Source of the DNA: Thiomicrorhabdus sp.
GTDB taxonomy: Bacteria; Pseudomonadota; Gammaproteobacteria; Thiomicrospirales; Thiomicrospiraceae
DNA: 64,000 bases
Assembly: GCA_021648185.1 (NCBI GenBank)
Contig: JAKITH010000001.1
Span: 1-64,000 of the forward strand
Direction of reading: 5' to 3'
The translations under genes were made by a program, and so were the position numbers. How positions within the stretch are numbered: the stretch's first letter is position 1; each line of letters begins with the position of its first letter. This document shows positions 37,077-46,799 of the stretch, in pieces. The notes beneath the pieces were generated by a model, which saw nothing but the letters and a program-made list of their open reading frames with translations, searched no databases and was not told the origin of the DNA.

Positions 37077-38069
37077 CTAACCCACTGCCTCAATGTCTGG
37101 CTCAACATAACTGCCCTCAACCTTTTGAATCGTTTCAATAATTAAATCCGTATCCACCTTTCCAATAAAGTAATTGGCTCCCATTCCTAACACTTCTCGA
37201 CTGTTATTATCGCTGGTCATGGAGGTATGGACAATAATGGGTAAACCACTGGTTCTCGGGTTGGCTTTAAGGGTTTTTATAACGGTATGCCCTGATGCAA
37301 CGGGCATTTCAAGGTCTGTAAACACCATTGAAACATCTTCTAACGATTCTAATTCGTCGATATAGTCTAATAATTGCCGTCCATCATCAAACCCTTTGTA
37401 CTTCAAGCCAAGCTGTGTGAAGACCATCCCCATGTATTTTTGAATCGACTTACTGTCTTCTGCAAATAAAATCGTTTTCTGATACATTTCATCACTAAAA
37501 TGTACATCGGTACTTTCAACGGTTTTAGCCGAAGCAAAAATCTTTTCTGCCACCGCGGGCATTGCTTCAATTAACAGTTTTTCAATGTCTAAAATAAAAC
37601 AGAGTGTCTCACTGTTTTCTAAATAGGTATGATTCACAATTTGATTGGAATTCACATCCACATTGTAGTTTCCAGCGGGGTGAATGTCGGACCAGTTTTT
37701 CTCTTCTACCCCATGAATATGAGACACTCTTAAACCAATAAAGTTATTACTGAAATCGGCTACGATAATAATCGACTTTTCCCGCTCCTCTTCCGTCATA
37801 TCAAACGACATCCACTTAGGCAGATCAATCACAGGCAAGTACACACCACGAAGCTCAATCATTCCTTCAACCAAAGGGTTATGGTCTGGCATAGGAGCAA
37901 CATCGTAAGAGCGCCCTTCTAATACTTCACGCACCTTAAACACATTCATTCCGTAGTAAGGAGGATCATACTCAGGCTTTGGAAATTGAACTTGAAAGAT
38001 CATCAAGCTCATTTGATTGTTTTTACTTAATTGTGCCGTTTTTTCAACTTGTTCTAAAGTAGTACTCAT
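37077..38069 (-). CDS. cheV: Chemotaxis protein CheV
   Basis: 330-residue coupling/adaptor protein: an N-terminal CheW domain (about 20-175, YGMNVFKVREVLEG, GMIELRGVYLPVIDL, GVEEKNW) and a C-terminal response-regulator receiver domain (about 195-325, TILFAEDSKSIQKYMG, phospho-acceptor Asp in VFTDLEMP, and HTS plus the Lys of FIGKVDTD). CheV links receptors to CheA and may buffer phosphorylation or adapt signalling. No other chemotaxis genes are in the window; CheV often occurs alone. It has a divergent terminator downstream. Confidence 0.92.
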   Translation of the reverse strand: MSTTLEQVEKTAQLSKNNQMSLMIFQVQFPKPEYDPPYYGMNVFKVREVLEGRSYDVAPMPDHNPLVEGMIELRGVYLPVIDLPKWMSFDMTEEEREKSIIIVADFSNNFIGLRVSHIHGVEEKNWSDIHPAGNYNVDVNSNQIVNHTYLENSETLCFILDIEKLLIEAMPAVAEKIFASAKTVESTDVHFSDEMYQKTILFAEDSKSIQKYMGMVFTQLGLKYKGFDDGRQLLDYIDELESLEDVSMVFTDLEMPVASGHTVIKTLKANPRTSGLPIIVHTSMTSDNNSREVLGMGANYFIGKVDTDLIIETIQKVEGSYVEPDIEAVG

Positions 38070-38204
38070 ACCTGTCGCCCACCCTAAGCATTAAACTCAA
38101 TAAAAAAGACTTGCATACCAAACTTGTTTTTTAATTCTAACCCAAAACCCTAATCTCTATTTAAAATAGTTAATAAAAAAATAGGAAGGGGGGGGGGAGA
38201 AAAA

Positions 38205-38825
38205 TTAATTCAGCATTTTTTTAACGGGTTTAAAAGATTTACGATAACCTTCAATTAAGCCGTTTTCCTGAATGGCCAACAAATGTTTCACTGTTGGATA
38301 CCCTTTATGCTGGTCAAAACCATACGCGGGGTGCTGTTTATGCAAATCAAACATCTGTTGATCACGATACACTTTAGCCAAAATGGAGGCGGCGCTGATT
38401 TCCATTACTTTATCATCGCCTTTCACGACAGATTGACATGGTAAAGACACTTGAGGGCAACGATTACCATCAATATACACTTGAGAAATTTTCTCCCCCC
38501 CCTGAACCAATTGTAAAATGGCTCGCTGCATCGCGAGCATCGTCGCTTGTAAAATATTCAGTTCGTCAATCTCTTCGGGGGTGGCTACGGCAATGGCATA
38601 AGCTACGGCCTGCTCTTTAATCAAAGCCGCCAATACTTCCCTTTTAGAAGCCGTCAATTTTTTAGAATCTTTTAAAGGCAGTTGACAGTTTCTAGGCAAA
38701 ATAACGGCTGCAGCCACCACATCCCCAATCAAGGGTCCACGCCCTACCTCATCCACTCCCACGGTTTCCCCCGTTAAAGAGATAAATTCAGGGGCTAAGT
38801 TCTCTGAAAATAGTTTATTTTGCAA
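38205..38825 (-). CDS. rnhB: Ribonuclease HII
   Basis: Removes ribonucleotides from RNA:DNA hybrids and misincorporated single ribonucleotides. 206 residues. The catalytic opening is VGVDEVGRGPLIGDVVAAAV with Asp-Glu-Gly-type acids; SLKDSKKLTASKRE, VYIDGN and the EISAASILAKVYRDQQM segment supply the rest. Overlaps lpxB by 11 bp. A C8 tract (38495-38502) encodes Gly-Gly in VQGGEKIS, not a conserved position. Just past its stop lies a G10 run (38188-38197). dnaE, normally next, is missing. Confidence 0.95.
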   Translation of the reverse strand: MQNKLFSENLAPEFISLTGETVGVDEVGRGPLIGDVVAAAVILPRNCQLPLKDSKKLTASKREVLAALIKEQAVAYAIAVATPEEIDELNILQATMLAMQRAILQLVQGGEKISQVYIDGNRCPQVSLPCQSVVKGDDKVMEISAASILAKVYRDQQMFDLHKQHPAYGFDQHKGYPTVKHLLAIQENGLIEGYRKSFKPVKKMLN

Positions 38826-40011
38826 GCAACTTACCTTTTAAATCCGCCCACTCATCAATGGCATCCGCCGCTAATTCGGAGGCATTTTGTTTTAATGACG
38901 TATATTGCTGCTCAAATGCCTTAATCTGTTTTGCCCTTAATTGAGTATCCATAATTAGACGCCCCATCTGTATCGCAATTTTATGTGGCGTTGCTTGATC
39001 TTGAATCAACTCGGACACCAGTGATTGATTCGCTAAAATATTCGGCAGACCAATCCATTTTGTGGTGGCCAAACGCTTCATCATCCAATACGAAATAGGA
39101 TGAACCTTAATCGCCAATACCAACGGTTTTTTCATGAGTGCACATTCAAGCGTTGCAGTTCCCGATGTCACTAAAGCTTGGTCACACGCTTCAAGCACTT
39201 GACGTGACTGTCCTTCGATCAAGCGGATATTAAGTCCTCTACCAAATTGATCAACTGCCTCTTGAATTCGTACTTTTGCTTTTTCATGTACATAGGGAAT
39301 CAAAAACAGCATCTTAGGATAAATGTCTGCAAGCAATTTAGCACTTTGAATATAAACATCGGCCATGCGGTTAATTTCACTCATACGCGAACCTGGCAAA
39401 ATAGCCGTCACAGCCGCAAGGGGTTCAATCTCAAAATGAGTGCGTGCGGATAGGGTATCAGGAGCATTAGGAAACTCATTGGCCAAGGGATGACCCACAA
39501 ACTTCACAGGAATATCATAACGATGATAGTAAGGAGGCTCAAACGGAAATAAAACCAACACGCCATCTACGGAGTGACGTATTTTTTCCAAACGTTTTTC
39601 TCGCCACGCCCAAACGGAAGGGCCTACATAGTGTACCGTGGTAATGTTATTTTTTTTTAACGCCTCTTCCACTTTAAAATTAAAGTCAGGGGCATCCACC
39701 CCGATAAAGACATCGGGCTTGACGGTCAAAAATCGTGCAATAATCGATTTACGGATTTTAAGAAGTTCAAATAGATGTTTTAACACTTCAAAAAAACCCA
39801 TCACAGAGAGCTTTTCCATAGGATGCCAGCTCTGAAAGCCAAGCGCGATCATTTTAGGCCCCCCGATACCAACAAAGGTTGCATCTGGATAACGCGCTTG
39901 AAGACTTTGCATCAGTGCCGCGCCCAGTGTATCACCAGACGCTTCACCTGCAATCATTCCAATAACAAGTGATTTTTTAGATGTACAAATAGAGTTACCT
40001 GACAATACCAC
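38815..40011 (-). CDS. lpxB: Lipid-A-disaccharide synthase
   Basis: Glycosyltransferase joining UDP-diacylglucosamine and lipid X in lipid A synthesis. 398 residues from a GTG at 40011, which overlaps lpxA by 17 bp; E. coli LpxB is 382, and its IALVAGEASGD motif corresponds to IGMIAGEASGDTLGAALM here. FVGIGGPKM, PDFNFKVEEAL, HYVGPSVWAWREKR, LPGSRMSEI and TSGTATLECAL are family signatures. The true start could be an internal codon near the GEASGD motif, but none has a clear ribosome site. Confidence 0.95.
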   Translation of the reverse strand: MVLSGNSICTSKKSLVIGMIAGEASGDTLGAALMQSLQARYPDATFVGIGGPKMIALGFQSWHPMEKLSVMGFFEVLKHLFELLKIRKSIIARFLTVKPDVFIGVDAPDFNFKVEEALKKNNITTVHYVGPSVWAWREKRLEKIRHSVDGVLVLFPFEPPYYHRYDIPVKFVGHPLANEFPNAPDTLSARTHFEIEPLAAVTAILPGSRMSEINRMADVYIQSAKLLADIYPKMLFLIPYVHEKAKVRIQEAVDQFGRGLNIRLIEGQSRQVLEACDQALVTSGTATLECALMKKPLVLAIKVHPISYWMMKRLATTKWIGLPNILANQSLVSELIQDQATPHKIAIQMGRLIMDTQLRAKQIKAFEQQYTSLKQNASELAADAIDEWADLKGKLLAK

Positions 40012-40789
40012 GTTCCGATTTTTTCAAAAACTCAATTAAAGACCCCAGCGTATTAAACCCATCATTCAAGTTTTCCAGCTCTTTAATTGCCTCTTCAAAA
40101 CGATTTCCTGTCCGGTATAGCGCTCGATAGGCTTTTTTAATCAAACTTAATTGGTCACGCGTAAAGTTACGACGCTTTAACCCTTCAAAATTAATGCCTC
40201 TAGGGCTGGCTAAATTACCCGAAACGATGACAAAATTAGGCACATCCTGATTAATCACACTGCCCATACCACAAAAACTGTGTTCACCAATATGGCAAAA
40301 TTGATGGACTAATGTATAGCCCCCCAAAATAGCCCAATCATTCACCGTAACATGACCAGCTAATGCCGTCGCATTCGCTAAAATGCAATGATTGCCAATC
40401 ACACAATCGTGTGCAATATGAACACCGGCCATAATCCAGTTATCGCTGCCCAGTACCGTTTTTCCTAAATCCTGAGAGGTGCCACGATTAATGGTGACAT
40501 TTTCACGAAACGTATTGTTATCACCAATAATCAAAAGCGTTGATTCATTATTGTATTTTTTATCTTGTGGCGCGGCACCGATCGAACCAAATGGAAAAAA
40601 ATGGTTATTAAGGCCAATCTCTGTTGGCCCTTGGATCACGACATGGGGTTCTAAAATAGTTCCTGACCCGATGGTCACATCGGCTCCAATAACGCAAAAA
40701 GCCCCTATTTTTACATTAGGGGCAATATTTGCACTGGGATCAATCACCGCCGTTGCATGAATCACGGCACTATACCTTTCTTTCTGCAC
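39995..40789 (-). CDS. lpxA: UDP-N-acetylglucosamine acyltransferase
   Basis: First acyl transfer of lipid A synthesis. 264 residues with left-handed beta-helix hexapeptide repeats (about 12-180, such as [20 protein letters not shown]); the catalytic His is in [13 protein letters not shown]. The C-terminal helical domain begins near [13 protein letters not shown]. The start overlaps fabZ by 20 bp. E. coli LpxA is 262 residues, so the length is standard. Confidence 0.96.
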   Translation of the reverse strand: MQKERYSAVIHATAVIDPSANIAPNVKIGAFCVIGADVTIGSGTILEPHVVIQGPTEIGLNNHFFPFGSIGAAPQDKKYNNESTLLIIGDNNTFRENVTINRGTSQDLGKTVLGSDNWIMAGVHIAHDCVIGNHCILANATALAGHVTVNDWAILGGYTLVHQFCHIGEHSFCGMGSVINQDVPNFVIVSGNLASPRGINFEGLKRRNFTRDQLSLIKKAYRALYRTGNRFEEAIKELENLNDGFNTLGSLIEFLKKSERGIVR

Positions 40790-41207
40790 AAAGAAGATCG
40801 GCAGAAGCGATCAATTTACCATCCACTTTTGCGGTACAGCTAAACTTCCAGATCCCTCTTTTATTACCATGAGTGACCACTTCAAAGTCCAAACGGTCTC
40901 CTGGAACTGCAGGCTTTCTAAAACGACAATTATCCACGGCGGCTAAATAATACATGGTACTGCCATCTGGTTTCACGCCTTGACTGCGAAAAGCCAAAAT
41001 ACCCGTGCACTGTGCCATCCCCTCTAAAATCATCACACCGGGCATAATAGGGTGATTTGGAAAGTGTCCTGTAAACTGAGGTTCATTAAAGGTAATGTTT
41101 TTATACCCTTTTAACATGACTCCGGACTCAAACTCCGTCACTCGGTCTACCAATAAAAAAGGGTAGCGGTGCGGTAAATAATCAAAAATTTCTGTCACTT
41201 CCATCAT
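40770..41207 (-). CDS. fabZ: 3-hydroxyacyl-ACP dehydratase FabZ
   Basis: Dehydrates beta-hydroxyacyl-ACP in fatty acid elongation. I start at the ATG pair at 41204/41207 (about 145 residues, E. coli 151), because [18 protein letters not shown] is the standard opening; a longer reading up to 41312 would be made from mobile-element DNA. Catalytic His and Glu lie in the [19 protein letters not shown] block. A family E element lies immediately upstream between fabZ and lpxD and so separates genes normally transcribed together. Confidence 0.95.
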   Translation of the reverse strand: MMEVTEIFDYLPHRYPFLLVDRVTEFESGVMLKGYKNITFNEPQFTGHFPNHPIMPGVMILEGMAQCTGILAFRSQGVKPDGSTMYYLAAVDNCRFRKPAVPGDRLDFEVVTHGNKRGIWKFSCTAKVDGKLIASADLLCAERKV

Positions 41208-41236
41208 GTTCTGTTTATCCAATTTATTCTTATGCC

Positions 41237-41395
41237 CTAATCCCCTGATAGAAATGCGAATTAGAGTGTAAGCAATTGATGTGCATAGTGAATGTAAAAA
41301 AGACAATGTCACCTTATTGGTGATGCGTCCTTTTTTACATTTGCTAAGTGCGTCAAGGGCTTGCGCTATAAACGTATTTTCTACTAGAGATCAGG
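41237..41395. mobile_element. MITE-like element, family E, copy 2 (about 159 bp)
   Basis: Left TAATCCCCTGATAGAAATGC; right end AGAGATCAGGCTTA reads partly as its complement. Interior has AAAAAAGACAATG and a hairpin TCACCTTATTGGTGA, then GCGCTATAAACG. It lies between lpxD and fabZ, ending at the lpxD stop codon, so the lpxD-fabZ junction is interrupted and may carry a promoter or terminator function. Confidence 0.65.
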
Positions 41396-41396
41396 C

Positions 41397-42437
41397 TTAT
41401 GAGTCTTTAATCGCTAATAACTGCTCTACTTGCTTCTGCAAAGCTTTAATTTGTTTGGCCATTCTATCAAGGTGGCGTGCTCTGATACTGTTTTTTTGCC
41501 ACTCCGATACAGGAATTGCAGGAAAACCTGAATAAACGCCAGACTCTTTTATCGAATGGGTTATCCCTGACTTGGCTAAAAAATGACTGTCGTCGGCAAT
41601 CGTAATATGCCCCGAAAACCCAACTTGTCCAGCCACCGTACATTGCTTCCCTAACGTGGTACTGCCTGCAAACCCCGTTTGACCCGCAATGGCAGATCCC
41701 TGTCCTATTTTAACATTATGGGCAATATGCACCATATTATCGATAATACAATTATCTTCAATCACCGTGTCTTCAATGGCGCCACGATCAATGCAAACGT
41801 TATTACCAATAGACACGTCACTTCCAATCACGACGCGGCCAATTTGCGGTATTTTGATCCATTGTCCCTCGTGATTTGCCCAACCAAATCCGTCACCACC
41901 AATAATGGTGCCCGCCTCGATAATCACATTATCCCCAATCACACATTCGTGCCGAATAACCACATTGGCACCAATAGAACAATTTTCTCCAATTGAAACA
42001 CACTTTTCGATCACCGCGCCAGCACCAATCTGGGTTCCCTGTTCAATCGAAACCCCTTCTTGAATCACCGCTTGAGCCATGACGGTAACATCATCGTCTA
42101 GGCAAGCCGTCTCATCAATACTGGCATCTACATGCCGTTGATAAGCCACCTTGGAAGGATTTAAAAACTGTGCAACCAATGCGTACACATAATAAGGATT
42201 CTTAACAACCAGCATCGGTGCCTTGCAACTTTCTTGATGCGTTGCGTCAAGAATTACAGCTCCAGCCTTGGTTGTTGCAAGGGAAGATAGGTATTTTTTA
42301 TCGTTTAAAAACGATATGTGTTGACTGTTCGCACGATCCAATCCAGCCACCTGCTGAATGTCTCCAGTGTCTGAGCCAATTAAATCGACCTTAACGCCTA
42401 ATTGTTGAAGGTGATTTACAATATCACGTAATTGCAC
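41397..42437 (-). CDS. lpxD: UDP-3-O-(3-hydroxymyristoyl)glucosamine N-acyltransferase
   Basis: Third step of lipid A synthesis. 346 residues with the N-terminal uridine-binding domain (about 1-100, LQQLGVKVDLIGSDT), the hexapeptide beta-helix core (about 105-300) and a C-terminal coiled helix ending KALQKQVEQLLAIKDS. His motif: DNMVHIAHNVKIG. Part of skp-lpxD-fabZ-lpxA-lpxB. Follows skp by 16 bp. Confidence 0.96.
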   Translation of the reverse strand: MQLRDIVNHLQQLGVKVDLIGSDTGDIQQVAGLDRANSQHISFLNDKKYLSSLATTKAGAVILDATHQESCKAPMLVVKNPYYVYALVAQFLNPSKVAYQRHVDASIDETACLDDDVTVMAQAVIQEGVSIEQGTQIGAGAVIEKCVSIGENCSIGANVVIRHECVIGDNVIIEAGTIIGGDGFGWANHEGQWIKIPQIGRVVIGSDVSIGNNVCIDRGAIEDTVIEDNCIIDNMVHIAHNVKIGQGSAIAGQTGFAGSTTLGKQCTVAGQVGFSGHITIADDSHFLAKSGITHSIKESGVYSGFPAIPVSEWQKNSIRARHLDRMAKQIKALQKQVEQLLAIKDS

Positions 42438-42453
42438 AATTCAGGCCTAAGGG

Positions 42454-42990
42454 TTATTTATTAAATTCTGAACGTTGCTTATTGCTCACTGATTTTAAGT
42501 GAGAAAGCACATCATTTGTAACATCAATACGACTGTTGGTATACGCAATTCCTTCATATAAAATCAAATCAAACTGCTGTTGCTCACCAATGGCTTTAAT
42601 CGCATCATTTACAATATTTTGCAAACTCGCTAACTCTTCATTACGACGCAAATTTAACAGCTCTTGCACATCATTTCTACGACGCTGAATCTCACGGGTT
42701 AACATCGTAATTTCACGCTCTTTTGTCACTCGCTGCGTATCACTCATTACCGCTTTATTCTTCTGATACTGAGACTGCTTTTGCTCTAATTTTCCCGCAA
42801 GCCCTTTCAGCTCAACCTGCTGAGGTTCAAACTCTTTTTTTAATCTTGCATCCGCTGTTTTTGCCTGAGGCGCTTGCTCTAAAAGAAGCGCAACATTGAC
42901 AACCCCTAACTTAACCGATGTTTCAGCCCAAACATTCGTTGCTAACAACATCACAACAACAGACAAACAGGTCTTAAGAATTTTTTGCAT
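42454..42990 (-). CDS. skp: Periplasmic chaperone Skp (OmpH family)
   Basis: Trimeric periplasmic chaperone that guards unfolded outer-membrane proteins on the way to BamA. 178 residues. Signal peptide to about AETS (about 21-24), then a strand KLGVVNVALLLEQAP, and two long charged helices (EFEPQQVELKGLAGKLEQKQ to RRNDVQELLNLRRNEEL) forming the tentacles. Located between bamA and lpxD as in most gammaproteobacteria. Confidence 0.93.
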   Translation of the reverse strand: MQKILKTCLSVVVMLLATNVWAETSVKLGVVNVALLLEQAPQAKTADARLKKEFEPQQVELKGLAGKLEQKQSQYQKNKAVMSDTQRVTKEREITMLTREIQRRRNDVQELLNLRRNEELASLQNIVNDAIKAIGEQQQFDLILYEGIAYTNSRIDVTNDVLSHLKSVSNKQRSEFNK

Positions 42991-43129
42991 TCAATTTTTC
43001 CACTTTTCGTAATTAAAAAAACAACTGTCCAGAATTGTACCCTAAAACAATACCATTAGGATAGAAAGACGGCGATAATCCATCCTTTTGTCAGCTTTTT
43101 ATGGCTGCCAGAACTGTCTTAAAAAACAA

Positions 43130-45415
43130 TTAGAACCCTGAACCTAAGACAAACTGAAAGGACTGTAGCTCATCGGTGTCATCATACCCTATCGGCCATG
43201 CAATACTAAACGACAATGGGCCTACGGGGGTGATCCAAGAAACACCTACGCCCATAGCAGATCGAAGGTCACCCACTTCAACCGTATCCAAGTCGGTAAA
43301 AACGTTACCGGCATCCAAAAAGAAGCTCATTCGCATATTACTGGAATCTTCAATAAAAGGAATTGGCAATACCATCGCAGCGGTTGTCGCTATTTTAACC
43401 GCTCCACCTTTGGGTCGACTCGTACCATCAATGGCATCAACATAATTAGCGCCTAAAGAGTTAGGCTCAAACCCACGAACCGATCCAATTCCTCCCGCAT
43501 AAAAATTTCGATAAAAGGGCAATGTATCTATATTGCCAAATGCACCACCGTAAGAGAAATTACCTTTTAACTGTAGCGTCAAATTAGACGTTAGTGGGAA
43601 ATACACCCCCTCATCGGCATACAATTTATAATAGGGCTGATCAGACGTTCCAGGAACAACCGTCTCCATAGAGAGTCGAGTTCGATGCCCTTTTGAAGGA
43701 AAATAAAAGGAGTTGGTTGAGTTATGACTCCATGACATGCTGGCGATTGCCGCCGAAGAGTTCTTACCAAACTCAGCGACATGATCATTACACGCCTTAA
43801 ATTCTTCGGAGCACACAAGTTCCTGCGAATCCAGCTTAAGCCCATAAGTTAAGCGATCATTTTCACTTAGTGGATACCCTAATGAAGCTCTAACTCCAAA
43901 GTTATTGGTATTAAAATCGGCAATTTGCAACTGGTCAGCATCAATTTCACTTAAGTAAAACCCGGCCCCTAAACTCACTCCATCTTCCGTAAAATAGGGA
44001 TTAGTCAAGCCAATATCAGCGGTTTTTCGAGAGGCACTGGTCGCGACTTTAAAATCTAGCTTATTCCCACTGCCAATAAAGTTTCGCTCCGAAACGCCAA
44101 TATTAAAACTCACACCATCCAGTTGAGAGAAGCCAACTCCGGCACTAAAAGAACCCGTTGACTGCTCTTCCACCTTAATAACCAAGTCTACCTGATCCGC
44201 ACTCACTCGTTTTGTTTGGACATCGGCCATTTTAAAGAAGCCTAAGCGTGTTAAACGAGCGGTTGACTGACGAACCAACTTCAGTGAATAAGGCGCGCTT
44301 TCCAATTGGCGCATCTCACGTCGAATAACATAGTCGCGTGTACGCGTATTTCCTTCAATCACAATTCGACGAATATAGACTCTATTTTTAGGCTCAAAAT
44401 GAAAGCGTAAGGCAATGGTTTTATTCTCGTCGTTCAAATCGGTATCTGGTCTAACCTCCGCAAAGGCATAGCCCTCTTCACTCAATCGATCACGAATCGC
44501 ATTGACCGCAGCAATCACCTTAGAGCGAGAGAACACATCATCCACACTCAATCCCAATAATTTATGTAAGTCCTTCTTATCCAGAATGGTTTCACCAATA
44601 AACTGAATATCGGAAACACTGTACTGTTCACCTTCATCAATATTAATGGTGGTAAAGACTCGTGTTTTATCGGTCGATAAGCTGATCTGAAAAGAGGAAA
44701 CCTGAAATTTAGCGAACCCTAAATCCATATAATAGGATTTTAACGTTTCAATGTCCCCCTGCAACTGCATCTTTGAATACGCATCGCCTACTGACATTTG
44801 TAATAAGGACTTTAAACGCTGGTCAGAATAGATATGATTACCAACCAACGTAATACGACCAATCGTAGCCGGTTCACCTTCTGTAATAACGACCTTTAAA
44901 GCCACTCGATTACGCGGTAACACCTCACTGTCAATTTCAATTTTTGCCGCATAATAGCCTTGATTTTGATAACGACGGCTTAAATCAACGACCACCCGCT
45001 CTAATTCTAAGTGATTATAAATCCGCCCCTTCTTAAGCCCTAGCGAATCCAACGCATCATTTAAGGTATCGCTGTCAATCAGCTTATTTCCTTCAATGGT
45101 CACTTCTGAAATAGAAGGACGTTCGACCACCTTAATGACCAGAGTATTCGACCCTTTTTTATACAGGGCTACGTCTTTAAAAAAACCCGTTTTATATAAT
45201 TCTTGAATACTTTTTTGTGATAGTTTTCGGTCTAAAAACTCACCTTTAGAGATAGGCAGATAGGTACTAATCGTTGAAAAATCAATACGATTTGCACCCT
45301 CTACCTCAATGTCTTTTACAGTAAAAGCGTGTACCAAACTGGGGAGTAATAACAGGCATGAAACGACACTTGAAATAGCCGTTTTTTTAAATTTTATTTG
45401 CGTCATATCAACCAT
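43130..45415 (-). CDS. bamA: Outer membrane protein assembly factor BamA
   Basis: Central beta-barrel insertase. 761 residues: signal peptide to about residue 30 (VHAF), five POTRA domains (about 30-430, first VKDIEVEGANRID) and a 16-strand barrel ending GSGF with terminal Phe. Barrel loop motif VRGF is present (SVRGFEPN). The listed start overlaps rseP by 8 bp; the ATG at 45406, 1 bp past the rseP stop, is an equally good candidate. Followed by skp after 139 bp. Confidence 0.96.
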   Translation of the reverse strand: MVDMTQIKFKKTAISSVVSCLLLLPSLVHAFTVKDIEVEGANRIDFSTISTYLPISKGEFLDRKLSQKSIQELYKTGFFKDVALYKKGSNTLVIKVVERPSISEVTIEGNKLIDSDTLNDALDSLGLKKGRIYNHLELERVVVDLSRRYQNQGYYAAKIEIDSEVLPRNRVALKVVITEGEPATIGRITLVGNHIYSDQRLKSLLQMSVGDAYSKMQLQGDIETLKSYYMDLGFAKFQVSSFQISLSTDKTRVFTTINIDEGEQYSVSDIQFIGETILDKKDLHKLLGLSVDDVFSRSKVIAAVNAIRDRLSEEGYAFAEVRPDTDLNDENKTIALRFHFEPKNRVYIRRIVIEGNTRTRDYVIRREMRQLESAPYSLKLVRQSTARLTRLGFFKMADVQTKRVSADQVDLVIKVEEQSTGSFSAGVGFSQLDGVSFNIGVSERNFIGSGNKLDFKVATSASRKTADIGLTNPYFTEDGVSLGAGFYLSEIDADQLQIADFNTNNFGVRASLGYPLSENDRLTYGLKLDSQELVCSEEFKACNDHVAEFGKNSSAAIASMSWSHNSTNSFYFPSKGHRTRLSMETVVPGTSDQPYYKLYADEGVYFPLTSNLTLQLKGNFSYGGAFGNIDTLPFYRNFYAGGIGSVRGFEPNSLGANYVDAIDGTSRPKGGAVKIATTAAMVLPIPFIEDSSNMRMSFFLDAGNVFTDLDTVEVGDLRSAMGVGVSWITPVGPLSFSIAWPIGYDDTDELQSFQFVLGSGF

Positions 45416-46799
45416 TAGAAATTCTTAAAACATCATTAAACAAGGCAACAAACGTTAACCCAATAATTAAAACAATACCGATCCGTTGACCGATCTCCAT
45501 CACTTGAGCACTCACAGGTGAGCCCTTCACCATCTCAACCAAGTAATATACCAAATGACCGCCATCTAATATAGGAATGGGTAATAAGTTTAATAAGCCA
45601 ATGCTTAAACTAATTAACCCAAGCAACCCTAAAAAAGTAACCAACCCCGACTGCATCGCCTGCCCAGAAAACTGAGCAATACTTAATGGGCCCGACAAAT
45701 GTTGCAAACTAACATCGCCAAAAAACATGCGTTGCAACATGATTAAACTCATGTTAAATAGATCTACCGTACGATGATACCCCTGCTGAATCGCGTCCAT
45801 TAAACCATACTGAGTAACTATGGTATAAGGCTTTAAACGTTCTGGAGAGACGTAGACACCAATGCCCATTTGTCCAACGACCTGACCCGACTCCAATGAC
45901 TTCTGCCCAAGTTCCATCGTTGTCGTATACAGTGCGCCCTCTCGAATGTAATGCACCTCTACCTTTTGAGCGGGCTTGTCCTGAATAGCATTTACTAAGG
46001 CCATCCAATCTGGCGTAATGGCGTCATTAATCGCAACAATTTCATCTTGAGGAAGTAAGCCCGCCTGAAAAGCGGGTCCATCGGGTAATACCGTCCCTAA
46101 AATAGGCGGTAAAGGGATATTAAACGGAGAAAACCCTAATTGTCTCAGCCAATTCTGCTCAGGCTTATTTAAGTCAAGCGCCGAAAGAGAGACCTCATTT
46201 AAAGTAAGTACCTCGCCAGTATCAATTCGCTCTACCACAAAATCAGCCGCTTCCTGATGGTGAACCTTGGCTTTCAATAAGGCTTGATGAACCGTTTGCC
46301 AACTGTAAACAGGCTCAGCATCCACGTGAGTGATCGACCAGTCCGAACCATTCCGTTGAAAAAAATCATTAGGAAGCGCTTCTCCAATAGGAGAGTCCAA
46401 TGTGACTTCATTAAAAATAGGCTTTAGGCCTGTGACGCCTACCAGATACATCACCGTAAAAACCAATACGGCAAACACCAAATTCACCAATGGTCCAGCC
46501 AGAACCACTGCAAAACGTTTATAGACACTCTGGCGATTAAATGCACGCGCTAACTCATGCTTCTGAACAGGCCCTTCTGCCTCATCCAAAAAACGAACAT
46601 AACCCCCTAACGGAATAATACCCACTTTAAATGTGGTTTCTTTGCCCTGCCGTTCATAAATGCTTTTGCCAAAACCAATCGAAAACACATTTACTTTAAT
46701 ATTAAACCAACGTGCGACTTGGTAATGCCCCCATTCGTGAATAGCAACTACAATCCCCATCACCACAATAAAGCCTAAAACAGACCATAAAAACGTCAC
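45408..46799 (-). CDS. rseP: Site-2 metalloprotease RseP
   Basis: Intramembrane zinc protease that cleaves RseA to release sigmaE. 463 residues. HExxH zinc motif HEWGH is at 21-25, the third ligand in PIPILDGGHL near the C-terminus. Two PDZ domains lie between (about 125-310; the second LPDGPAFQAGLLPQDEIVAI). Four membrane helices. Starts directly next to cdsA (1 bp), with dxr absent from the position it occupies in pseudomonads. Confidence 0.95.
   Translation of the reverse strand: MTFLWSVLGFIVVMGIVVAIHEWGHYQVARWFNIKVNVFSIGFGKSIYERQGKETTFKVGIIPLGGYVRFLDEAEGPVQKHELARAFNRQSVYKRFAVVLAGPLVNLVFAVLVFTVMYLVGVTGLKPIFNEVTLDSPIGEALPNDFFQRNGSDWSITHVDAEPVYSWQTVHQALLKAKVHHQEAADFVVERIDTGEVLTLNEVSLSALDLNKPEQNWLRQLGFSPFNIPLPPILGTVLPDGPAFQAGLLPQDEIVAINDAITPDWMALVNAIQDKPAQKVEVHYIREGALYTTTMELGQKSLESGQVVGQMGIGVYVSPERLKPYTIVTQYGLMDAIQQGYHRTVDLFNMSLIMLQRMFFGDVSLQHLSGPLSIAQFSGQAMQSGLVTFLGLLGLISLSIGLLNLLPIPILDGGHLVYYLVEMVKGSPVSAQVMEIGQRIGIVLIIGLTFVALFNDVLRISNG

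Noticed and set aside
41208..41312. 35-residue N-terminal extension of FabZ
   Set aside because: Comes from a family E element; the internal ATG gives the standard N-terminus.
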